DNA of 64,000 bases from Phycisphaeraceae bacterium D3-23. Lineage in GTDB: Bacteria > Planctomycetota > Phycisphaerae > Phycisphaerales > Phycisphaeraceae. The notes under the pieces are model-generated. The model was not told where the DNA came from. It saw only the letters and a list, made by a program, of their open reading frames with translations, and made no database searches. Both the position numbers and the translations under genes were made by a program. Positions 56,688 to 64,000 of the stretch are shown piece after piece (position 1 is the first letter of the stretch; the number at the start of each line of letters is the position of its first letter). Location of the stretch: assembly GCA_039555135.1 (NCBI GenBank), contig CP114179.1, positions 930,001 to 994,000 on the forward strand, in the 5' to 3' direction.

Positions 56688-56709
56688 CCTGCCCGCTTTA
56701 GCGGGCAGG
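56688..56709. repeat. Hairpin of the CTGCCCGC family
   Basis: CCTGCCCGC-TTTA-GCGGGCAGG, the same stem as the terminators at 26291 and 31700, but without a T-tract. It lies between two of the tandem paralogues. Confidence 0.65.
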
Positions 56710-56740
56710 CCTGGGGCGAGCTTGGTCGATCGATACCGGG

Positions 56741-57838
56741 CTACTCGCTGGTGTCGACGAACTGTGAGCGGACGTTGAACTCGATGTCCCGTCCCGTGCT
56801 GAGCGGGCGGACCTTCATATAGATCACCTGGCCCTCAGCCATATCGACGAGGATACGTTCGTTGCCGGTGCTGCCGTTGCGGTCCTGGTCGGAGTAGTCG
56901 AAGTAGTTCTCGAAGTCGCCGTCGGCGTAGGACTCGATGACGAGGTCGCCGTTGTTGGTGGCGGTGTTGAAGATGAGGAGGCCTTCGGTGGGCGCGGTGA
57001 ATGTGAACCACTGCTCGGTGGGGCCGGCGGCGGCGATGGTGGCTTCCTGCGCCTGGCCGGGCGTGATCTCAGTGGCGTCGTCGGGGGTGACCGGGGCCAT
57101 GGCTTCGAGCGCTTCGAACGCGAGGAAGGACGAGCCGATCCAGAACGCGCCGCCCGAGCCCAGCGGCTCGACGACCACGCGGTACGCCCCGGCCTCGGGC
57201 AGCGGGACGGCCAGGTGCTCGGCGCCGGTGTTGCCGCCGAAGTCGATGTCGCACCGCGCGAGCTGGTGGCCGCGTGCGTTGTAGACCTCGATGGTCATGT
57301 CGTCGCGGTTCTTGGCGCGGACGGCGACGGTGAGAAGCCCGGGGCCCTCGGCCTCGTAGCGGTAGCTGCTGGGGTCGGCGTCGCGGGTGACGCCGTCGGT
57401 CACGGCACACATCTCGAGCTCGGGGAGGGCGTCGAGTTCGCTGTTGAAGCTTCGGGCGACACCGCCGTTGAACCCGCCGGCGGCACCGAACTGGACGTTG
57501 CCGCGGACGACGAGCTGCTGGACCTGTGCGGGGGCGACTTGCGCCGCCTGAAGGCGCTGCGCGGGGACGGCCTGGGCCGGGGCGATCGGGCCGTTGTTGT
57601 CGTCGAGCATGTGGTCGTCGGGCTCGACCGCGGGATCGGCTTCTTCGGCTTGGGCGGCTTCTGCCTCTTCGACCGCTTCAGCGACAGCTTCCTCGGCCGC
57701 TTCCGCAGCGGCTTCAGCTGCGGGCTCATCGGCCACCGGCTCGGCCACCGGCGCGGGGGCGTCGTCCTGCTGCGCGATCAGCGGCGAAACCGCGAGGGCA
57801 AGCAGCGCGGCGGCGAGGGTGGCGGTCTTGTACTTCAT
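56741..57838 (-). CDS. Secreted two-domain beta-sandwich protein, paralogue 2 of 3
   Basis: A 365-residue protein with a signal peptide (ending LIA|QQD), an Ala/Glu-rich linker (25-80), then the two related domains: 'GPGLLTVAVRAKNRDDMTIEVYNARG', 'LPEAGAYRVVVEPLG', 'WFTFTAPTEGLLIFNTATNNGDLVIES', 'DYSDQDRNGSTGNERILVDMAEGQVIYMKV'. These are given as pointers to residues ~170-355. It shares layout and order with the genes at 55622 and 57911, so the three arose by tandem duplication. No enzymatic motif is seen. Confidence 0.75.
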   Translation of the reverse strand: MKYKTATLAAALLALAVSPLIAQQDDAPAPVAEPVADEPAAEAAAEAAEEAVAEAVEEAEAAQAEEADPAVEPDDHMLDDNNGPIAPAQAVPAQRLQAAQVAPAQVQQLVVRGNVQFGAAGGFNGGVARSFNSELDALPELEMCAVTDGVTRDADPSSYRYEAEGPGLLTVAVRAKNRDDMTIEVYNARGHQLARCDIDFGGNTGAEHLAVPLPEAGAYRVVVEPLGSGGAFWIGSSFLAFEALEAMAPVTPDDATEITPGQAQEATIAAAGPTEQWFTFTAPTEGLLIFNTATNNGDLVIESYADGDFENYFDYSDQDRNGSTGNERILVDMAEGQVIYMKVRPLSTGRDIEFNVRSQFVDTSE

Positions 57839-57910
57839 CGGGGTGTCCTTCCAATCAAATCTTGGTGTTCTTGGTATTCGTGATCGAATGTACGTGTTGA
57901 CGACGCGCCT

Positions 57911-59002
57911 CTACTCTGCGGCCGGCACCCAGCCCGCACGCACCTCAACGCCGCAGCGTTCGCCGCTGCGCATCTCGACACGGACGTAATAAACCTGGCC
58001 CGCGACGGCATCGACGATCAGCCCCTCATTGGCGACCGAGCCGTTCATATCGCTGTCCACGTGCTCGATCGGGTTTCGGTACTGGCCTTCGTTGAACGAG
58101 GACATGGTGATGTCGCCCTGGTCGGCATTGGCGAGCACGACGAGTTGGCCGTCCTCGGTCGCTTCGAACCGGCACCAAAGGTGGTAGCGGTCCGGGTCGG
58201 ACTGGTCGATGGCGCCGGTCATCATCCGGTCGGGGACCAGCACGATCTCCGTCGTCGGCTCGGGGCTGGGGACGATCACAGCCGAGACGCCCTCGACCTG
58301 CGGGAACGGGAGCCACTCGCCGCCGAGCGTGAGCTCGCCCTCGCCCAGCGCGCCCAGGCGGATGGTGAACTCGCCCTCGCCGCCGATCGGGATCAGCGCG
58401 TGACGCACGGGCGACGTCGACACGCCGCCAAAGCCCGAGTTGTCTTCCCACGCCAGGCGTCGGCCGCTCGCATCGACAACTTCAACCTGCGTCGTCTGGA
58501 CCGCCCCGCCGTAGGCCACGGTCAGCATCCCCGGGCCGTCCGCGACGAAGGGCAGCTCGAGCGTCGTGCCGCGTTCGAGCGCGAATTTCTTGGTCGTCCC
58601 CAGCGGCAGGTACAGCGCGCTGCCGTCTGGCGCGGCGTCGACAACAGTGTTCTCCGCGTCGATCACCGGGCCGACTTCGACTGTCCCGCCGAGCATCTGC
58701 TGGATCTGCTCGATCGGCACACCCTCTTGCAGGAGCTCTTTGATGATCTGCTGGCGAAACGCGTCGTCAACCTGGACGAAGGGGTCGCCGTCCTGCACGA
58801 CAACGAGCCGCGGCGCATCGTCGCCGATGTCTACGATCGTGATGTCCTCCGCCTCAACAACGACGCCATCGACCTGACCCTCAACGGGCACGGCCTCAAC
58901 AGCTTCGGCTTCGTCGGCGTCCTGCGCGACCGCCGTCGCGAACATCGCCAGCGACAAACACGCCCCGCCGCCGAGCATCCAGGTTATCTTGGTGTGGGTC
59001 AT
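57911..59002 (-). CDS. Secreted two-domain beta-sandwich protein, paralogue 1 of 3
   Basis: A 363-residue protein with a signal peptide (MTHTKITWMLGGGACLSLAM, cleavage near AVA|QDA), an acidic linker (24-120) and two related beta domains: 'GPGMLTVAYGGAVQTTQVEVVDASG', 'IGGEGEFTIRLGALG', 'LWCRFEATEDGQLVVLANADQGDI', 'DSDMNGSVANEGLIVDAVAGQVYYVRVEM'. The start at MTHTKI is chosen because upstream codons encode no signal peptide. First of the three tandem paralogues. Confidence 0.75.
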   Translation of the reverse strand: MTHTKITWMLGGGACLSLAMFATAVAQDADEAEAVEAVPVEGQVDGVVVEAEDITIVDIGDDAPRLVVVQDGDPFVQVDDAFRQQIIKELLQEGVPIEQIQQMLGGTVEVGPVIDAENTVVDAAPDGSALYLPLGTTKKFALERGTTLELPFVADGPGMLTVAYGGAVQTTQVEVVDASGRRLAWEDNSGFGGVSTSPVRHALIPIGGEGEFTIRLGALGEGELTLGGEWLPFPQVEGVSAVIVPSPEPTTEIVLVPDRMMTGAIDQSDPDRYHLWCRFEATEDGQLVVLANADQGDITMSSFNEGQYRNPIEHVDSDMNGSVANEGLIVDAVAGQVYYVRVEMRSGERCGVEVRAGWVPAAE

Positions 59003-59207
59003 GGTTGTTGCCCCTTGACGTCTTCGTCGGCATGATCGGTCGTGAAGCTCCGCCTCTACTATACCTATCGGTACGCCTTGGACGCCCCAGACGTTCAAGC
59101 GGTTCCCCCATACCGGATGAGGCCACCCATACGACCCAAACCCACGGTTTGCCGTCTGCGGCACGCCGTGGGAGATCGCCCCCACCCGATCCCCCTAGAC
59201 TGCTTCC

Positions 59208-60356
59208 GTGCCCACGCCGCCCGCCACAATCCGCCCCATCGTCCTCTTGGGCCCCACCGCCGGGGGTAAGAGCGGCCTCGCGCTCGAACTGGCCAGGCAC
59301 TTGGACGGCGAGATCATCGGCGCCGACTCCATGCAGGTCTACCGCCACCTCGACGCCGGGACCGCCAAGCCCACCCACGCGATGCGAAAGCAGGTCCCCC
59401 ACCACGGCGTCGATATCGTCGAACCCTCCGAGCGCTTCACCGTCCATGACTGGCTCGCGATGGCAGAGCGTGAGATCACACGCATCCAAACCTCCGGCGG
59501 GGGCACGCCCATCGTCGTCGGCGGAACCAACCTCTACCTCAAGGCCCTGCTCAATGGGCTCTTCGACGGGCCCGGCCAAGACCCCGCCTTCCGCGCGTCG
59601 CTCGAAAATACCGAAACGCCAACGCTGCACGAACGCCTGCAAGAGGTCGACCCCGAAACCGCATCACGCCTCAAGCCCGCCGACCGCCAACGCATCGTGC
59701 GGCCCTCGAAGTCCACGAACTCACCGGCCAACCCATCAGCGCGCTGCAGACGCAGTGGGAAGAGCAGGGGCTAAGGGGTCAAGGGGCCGAGGGGTCAAGT
59801 GACAAGGCAGAAACGTCCGGCCCGCAGCACTTGGCCCCTCGGCCCCTTGACCCCTCGGCCCCTCCCCCCCTACCGCCTCCTCGGCCTGCGCTGGTCCGCC
59901 GAGCACATCAACCCGCGCATCAACCTCCGCGTCAAAGCCATGTTCTACCCCGACAAGGTCGACCCACAACTCGCACAAGAAACCTGCATCAACGGCGAAT
60001 CGCTCATCGACGAAGTGAAGCGACTCAAAGACGAAGGCAGGTTCGACCCGATCCCCTCCGTCCATCCGCCATCCCCCATCCCCCATCCCCCATCGACCCC
60101 CACCCCCAACCAGGCCCGCGAAGCCCTCGGCTACAAACAACTCCTCGCCGTCCTCGATCAGACCGAACCCAAACTCAAAACGATCGACGACGCCTTCGAG
60201 CGCACCAAGGTCCTCACCCGCCGCTTCGCCAAGCAGCAACGCACCTGGCTCAAACGGTTCACCAACACCCACTGGATCGACTGCGACCCCCGGAAGGATT
60301 CTGATCCCAGCAAAATCCTCGACGCGGCGCTCGCGTGGGCCCACGCCGAGGGCTGA
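59208..60356 (+). pseudogene. miaA: tRNA dimethylallyltransferase disrupted by frameshift and repeat insertion
   Basis: MiaA adds the dimethylallyl group to A37 of some tRNAs. The 5' part has P-loop 'LLGPTAGGKSGLALELA', 'GEIIGADSMQVYRHLDAGTAKP', 'HHGVDIVEPSERFTVHDW' and 'VVGGTNLYLKALLNGLFDG'. At 59702 one base is missing ('RQRIV' then nonsense; the other frame gives ALEVHELTGQPISALQTQWE). A ~100-bp palindromic element (59769-59868) with a TAA follows, then the frame returns with 'YRLLGLRWSAEHINPRINLR', 'EALGYKQLLAVLD' and 'KQQRTWLKRF'. A second in-frame insert (60050-60105) carries CATCCCC repeats. It is either inactivated or carries assembly errors. Confidence 0.85.
59769..59868. repeat. Palindromic element inside miaA
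   Basis: GGGGTCAAGGGGCCGAGGGG with AAGTG, and the inverted CACTTGGCCCCTCGGCCCC... further right. Related wording (AGTGGCCGAGTGG) is in the element at 9194-9318. It interrupts the sequence between 'WEEQG' and 'YRLLGLRW' of MiaA. Confidence 0.8.
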
Positions 60357-60702
60357 TCCTCGAAGCCCGGATCGCCCGCCTGATAGGCGAACTCCCATCA
60401 GTCGGTGGTGCCTCACAACGCAACCGAATCGGACCCGCCCGCAAGCAAACCGTACGGGGCATCGCATTCGTCGGATTGCGTAATTCGTTTATTCACAGTT
60501 ATTTACAAAACCCACTTGACATCCCTCCCCCGCCCTGCTCAAGTGTTCCGCCCATCCGGGGCGATAGACCGCCATAGGATGACCCGCCCGATGGGGTCGA
60601 ATTGACGCCCAAAGGCCCGCCCCGGAAGAAAAATACCGGCCGGCCGGTTGGCGGTGATATCTGGCCCCGAACACGACTCCCTACGCGATAGCAAACCCCG
60701 AC
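60357..60702. other. topA leader region
   Basis: About 345 bp without a recognisable gene. It contains the promoter-like motif at 60516 and a CGGCCGGCCGG run near 60647. Confidence 0.5.
60516..60544 (+). promoter_or_regulatory. Weak candidate promoter for topA
   Basis: A perfect TTGACA (60516-60521) with a poor -10 (TCAAGT) 17 bp downstream, in the only AT-rich stretch of the leader. Low confidence. Confidence 0.25.
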
Positions 60703-63528
60703 ATGGCCAAGAAAACGACCAAGAAGAAGTCCAGCAAGAAGACGACGCGCAAGAAGTCCGCGTCGAAGGGACGCTGGACCGCCAACCCCAAGGCCGCCGA
60801 GGGCAAGCACCTGGTTATCGTCGAATCGCCGACCAAGGCCAAGACCATCAACAAGTACCTCGGCCCGGGCTACCACGTCATGGCCAGCGTCGGCCACGTC
60901 CGTGACCTGCCCCCCCGGAATCCCAAAGGGGTGAAACGCCCTGTCCCAGGGGTCGACCTCGACAACGACTTCGAGCCCGACTACGAGGTCATGGCCGACT
61001 CGAAGAAGACCGTCAGCGAACTACGCCAGGCCGCGAAGCTGGCAGAAGACGTGTGGTTCGCGACGGACCTCGACCGTGAAGGGGAGGCGATCGCCTGGCA
61101 CGTCGCCCACGCGTTGAAGTACCCGATTGAAGACGCCAAGCGCGTCGTCTTCAACGCCATCACCAAGAAGGCGATCGAAGAAGCGTTCAGCCACCCGCGG
61201 CCGCTCGAAACCAACCGCGTCGATGCGCAGCAGGCCCGGCGGATCCTCGACCGTATCGTCGGCTACCAGGTCTCGCCATTACTCTGGAAGAAAGTCGCCG
61301 GGGGCTTGAGCGCTGGCCGGGTACAGTCCGTCGCGACGCGACTCGTCGTCGAACGCGAACGCGAGATCGAGGCGTTCATCCCCGACGAGTATTGGCGCAT
61401 CGGCGGCATCTTCGCGACGAACGTCGCCGACGCGGCAAAGCTCGCCAAGCAGTGGCACGACTTCTTCTACGTCGGCGAAGAGGAAAACGACAAGACCGTC
61501 AAAGAACAGAACGCCTGGCTCAGCGAACGCGCCTGCCTGCGCAGCGAACTGGCCGAGTTCGGAGGCAAACCCTTCAGGCCGACCGACCGCAAACAGGCGC
61601 TCGCCGCGGCCCAGGCGCTGGGCTTCAAACGCAGCGACACCAACGAGTGGGAAGACGAAAAGGCCAAGGGCCCGGCCAAAGACCGATGCGTCTACCTCGG
61701 CGACATCGCGGGCGATGCGCCGGCGTACAGCATCGAATCCATCGAGACCAAGCGCACGACCAGCCGGCCCTCCCCGCCGTTCATCACGTCCACGTTGCAG
61801 CAGCAGGCGTCCACCCGGCTGGGCTTCCAGCTCAAGCGCACCATGCGCGTCGCGCAGCAGCTCTACGAAGGCATCGACCTCAAGGGCGCTCGCGGGCAGA
61901 CGGGTTTGATCACCTACATGCGGACCGACTCGACGTTCCTCTCACCCGAGGCCATCAACATGGCCCGCGACTTCGTCAAGCAAAAACACGGCGGCGACTA
62001 TCTGCCCGAAAAGCCCAACTTCTACAAATCGTCAAACAAAGACGCGCAGGAAGCCCACGAAGCCGTCCGCCCCACCGACGCGACGATCACCCCCGAGTCG
62101 ATCTGCGGCGCGCTCAACGAAGAGCAGTACAAGCTCTACGATCTGATCTGGCGTCGCTTCGTCGCCTGCCAGATGGTGCCCGCGAAGTGGGACTCGACCG
62201 CGATCACGATCAGGCCCGATTCCGTCGATGCACGCTTCCGCGCGACGGGGCGAACGCTCGTCTTCGACGGCTTCCTCAAGGTCATGGGCATCCCCAAGTC
62301 CGACGACGTGATCCTCCCGCCGCTCGAAGAAAAGCAGCCACTCGGCCCCGTCGATCTCAACCCGACGCAGCACTTCACCAGCCCCCCGCCGCGCTACAAC
62401 GAGGCCTCGCTCCAGAAGAAGCTCGAAGAAGAGGGCATCGGCCGCCCCTCCACCTACGCCGCGATCATCGGCACGATCCAGGACCGCAAGTACGTCGAGA
62501 CCGTCACCCCGCGTGACCGCCGACTCCGCGCGACGGACATGGGCAAGGTCGTCACCGACATGCTCGTCAAGGCCTTCCCCAAGATCCTCGACCTGGGCTA
62601 CACCCGCGAGATGGAAGCGCACCTCGACGAGATCGAATCCGAGAACAAGGATTGGCGCGAGACGCTGCGCGAGTTCTACGACCCGTTCAAGGATGCGCTC
62701 GAGCACGCCCACGAGAACCTCAAGCACGCCAAGGCCGAGACCCAGCCCGCGCCCGACGACCTCAAGTGCCCCAAGTGCGGCAGCCCGACCGAGTACAAGT
62801 TCGGGCGCAACGGCCGATTCCTCTCGTGTACCGCCTTCAACGTCCCGCCCGTCGAGGTCGCCCTCGAGGGCCATCCCGGCACGTGGTTCCTGCACAAAGC
62901 CAAGGGCAAGGCCCGCCCCAAGGTCATGAGCGAAGACCAGAGCGAAAAGGTCAACTGGACCAAACTCGCCAAAGACGACCAGAAGACGTTTATGGCGCTT
63001 TCGGATGAAATGCCAGAACCGTGCAAGTACGCCGCGCCGATCGACGCGGAGGGGCAACCCATGGAGCCTGAGCAGACCGACATCCTGTGCCCCGACCCGC
63101 CCGAGGGCGATGGGCTGCCGATGATCAAACGCACCGGGCGCTTTGGCCCGTTCCTCGCGGCGGCGAGCTACCCGGACGTGCAGTACATCGTGAAGCTCAA
63201 CGCGAAGACCGGCGCGGTCGAGCTGCCCAAGCCCCCGCCGATGCACACCGACCTGACGTGCAGCAAGTGCGAGTCGATGCTGTACGTCCGCGACTCCAAG
63301 CGAGGCTTGTGGCTGAGTTGTTCGGCCTTCCCCAAGTGCCGTGGCCGCGAGAGCTTCGGCAAGCTGGACGAGGACGTGCAGGCCAAGCTCGAAAAGCAGT
63401 GGAAGAAGCACCTCAAAGACAACCCCCTGCCCGACATCCGCACGACCGACGGGCGGGTTTTAGAGGAAGGCGACAACTACATCCCGGTCGTCCAGGGCCA
63501 GGACGAGCCCGCGGAGGTTGGGGGATAG
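60703..63528 (+). CDS. topA: DNA topoisomerase I
   Basis: A 941-residue type IA topoisomerase that relaxes negative supercoils. The N-terminus is Lys/Ser-rich (1-35). The TOPRIM domain has 'LVIVESPTKAKTI' with Glu41 and 'DLDREGEAIAWH' with Asp122, Asp124 and Glu126. The active-site tyrosine is Tyr405 in 'GLITYMRTDST'. Later are 'EEGIGRPSTYAAII' and C-terminal zinc-ribbon-type segments (CPKCG from Cys689, CSKCE from Cys853). The first ribbon lacks its fourth Cys ('CTAFNVPP'), and ~110 unusual residues separate the two. The frame is intact over 2.8 kb. Confidence 0.95.
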   Translation: MAKKTTKKKSSKKTTRKKSASKGRWTANPKAAEGKHLVIVESPTKAKTINKYLGPGYHVMASVGHVRDLPPRNPKGVKRPVPGVDLDNDFEPDYEVMADSKKTVSELRQAAKLAEDVWFATDLDREGEAIAWHVAHALKYPIEDAKRVVFNAITKKAIEEAFSHPRPLETNRVDAQQARRILDRIVGYQVSPLLWKKVAGGLSAGRVQSVATRLVVEREREIEAFIPDEYWRIGGIFATNVADAAKLAKQWHDFFYVGEEENDKTVKEQNAWLSERACLRSELAEFGGKPFRPTDRKQALAAAQALGFKRSDTNEWEDEKAKGPAKDRCVYLGDIAGDAPAYSIESIETKRTTSRPSPPFITSTLQQQASTRLGFQLKRTMRVAQQLYEGIDLKGARGQTGLITYMRTDSTFLSPEAINMARDFVKQKHGGDYLPEKPNFYKSSNKDAQEAHEAVRPTDATITPESICGALNEEQYKLYDLIWRRFVACQMVPAKWDSTAITIRPDSVDARFRATGRTLVFDGFLKVMGIPKSDDVILPPLEEKQPLGPVDLNPTQHFTSPPPRYNEASLQKKLEEEGIGRPSTYAAIIGTIQDRKYVETVTPRDRRLRATDMGKVVTDMLVKAFPKILDLGYTREMEAHLDEIESENKDWRETLREFYDPFKDALEHAHENLKHAKAETQPAPDDLKCPKCGSPTEYKFGRNGRFLSCTAFNVPPVEVALEGHPGTWFLHKAKGKARPKVMSEDQSEKVNWTKLAKDDQKTFMALSDEMPEPCKYAAPIDAEGQPMEPEQTDILCPDPPEGDGLPMIKRTGRFGPFLAAASYPDVQYIVKLNAKTGAVELPKPPPMHTDLTCSKCESMLYVRDSKRGLWLSCSAFPKCRGRESFGKLDEDVQAKLEKQWKKHLKDNPLPDIRTTDGRVLEEGDNYIPVVQGQDEPAEVGG

Positions 63529-63726
63529 CGTTTTAGCGACGCGACACCCTTTGGCTCCAAGCACGTCCGCCCATCTTGGCGGTATCGCCACACACTGGTC
63601 CTTTTACGCTGCGCCCGGGTTTTGCTTCGGCCGGCGGGGCCGGCGTGGTATGCTGGGGCTCGTTTCTTTTGGGCGTTCTGCCCGGGATGATGGGTGGGCA
63701 CGGATCATCAAGCTTGGAGACAGAAG

Positions 63727-64000
63727 ATGAAACGCACGGCACTGCTCTTGGGCGCGGCGATGGTGTTTGGCTTCCCCCAGCACGCAATGGCGGGGACCGA
63801 GACCGTTGCGGTGACGGGTGAGCAGGCGGGCGGTGTACCGGCGGGGGCGGTGTTCGACGCCCTCTACGCCCCCATTCTCAACGACTTGGGCCAGGTCGCC
63901 TACAGGGCCGAGCTATTGACCGGCGCGGGTGGTGTCACGAGCGACAATGACCGAGGGATTTGGCTCGGCTCAACTCTCATCGCGCGTGAGGGGAACGAGG
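63727..64000 (+). CDS. Secreted protein with choice-of-anchor-type repeats, 5' part
   Basis: The reading frame runs off the right edge. It opens with a signal peptide (MKRTALLLGAAMVFGFPQHA, cleavage near AMA|GTE) followed by 'PILNDLGQVAYRAELLTGAGG' and 'DRGIWLGSTLIAREGNE'. This is the start of the beta-propeller-like NxxGxxxxN repeat proteins common in planctomycetes. A GGAG Shine-Dalgarno lies 7 nt before the ATG. Confidence 0.75.
   Translation, partial: MKRTALLLGAAMVFGFPQHAMAGTETVAVTGEQAGGVPAGAVFDALYAPILNDLGQVAYRAELLTGAGGVTSDNDRGIWLGSTLIAREGNE

Overview
The window is high-GC DNA from a planctomycete, most likely of the class Phycisphaerae. The evidence is six secreted proteins with a C-terminal PEP-CTERM sorting signal, two type II/IV pseudopilin-like proteins, two sulfatases (one with a C-terminal VHL-beta-like domain), a dockerin-type segment, GYF-like and zinc-ribbon planctomycetal proteins, and very repeat-rich spacers. 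This placement is inferred from gene content; no rRNA or tRNA gene was seen.

Layout. 1-10 kb: the end of a PpiD/SurA-like chaperone, a tRNA-binding-domain protein, a large AsmA-like protein, a zinc-ribbon membrane protein, a frameshifted bioD, and a MotA/ExbB-like channel subunit paired with a PDZ-containing MotB/ExbD-like partner. 10-22 kb: FHA protein, second zinc-ribbon membrane protein, cupin, recQ, CPBP membrane protein, EamA transporter, nucleotidyltransferase/HD protein, MOSC protein, HNH nuclease, a large GYF/coiled-coil protein and a CAP-domain protein. 22-28.4 kb: secreted proteins (PEP-CTERM, pseudopilins, sulfatase). 28.4-30.6 kb: a compact type II restriction-modification system (5mC methyltransferase, divergent controller gene with a recognisable C-box, GIY-YIG endonuclease). 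30.6-46 kb: LURP-one protein, more PEP-CTERM proteins, DUF1080-like protein, lipoprotein sulfatase, RRM protein, adenylate kinase, ATP-grasp protein, a SpoIID-like/dockerin/PEP-CTERM protein and two decayed genes. 46.7-55.4 kb: an accessory-looking segment with an AT-rich P-loop ATPase of unknown function, fragments resembling the 3' ends of aconitase and of an NAD(P)-binding gene, a PLC-like lipoprotein, a nucleotidyltransferase with a small overlapping partner, and intact acnA. 55.6-64 kb: three tandem paralogous secreted proteins, disrupted miaA, topA and the start of another secreted protein.

Two patterns run through the whole window. First, several families of short palindromic repeats occupy intergenic gaps and also sit inside genes, adding extra residues to RecQ, AcnA and the PLC-like protein and disrupting MiaA. 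Two larger arrays have a 21-bp period (30.66-30.99 kb and 46.42-46.67 kb). Second, about nine apparent indel or nonsense lesions interrupt otherwise well-conserved genes (bioD, nucleotidyltransferase/HD, two PEP-CTERM genes, a small planctomycetal gene, miaA). Many lie in C/G homopolymers or dinucleotide runs, so residual assembly error is as likely as real gene decay.

The strongest candidates for new biology are the two 21-bp-periodic arrays, the in-frame palindromic insertions, the AT-rich orphan ATPase, and the three acnA-3'-end-like sequences that bracket the accessory segment.
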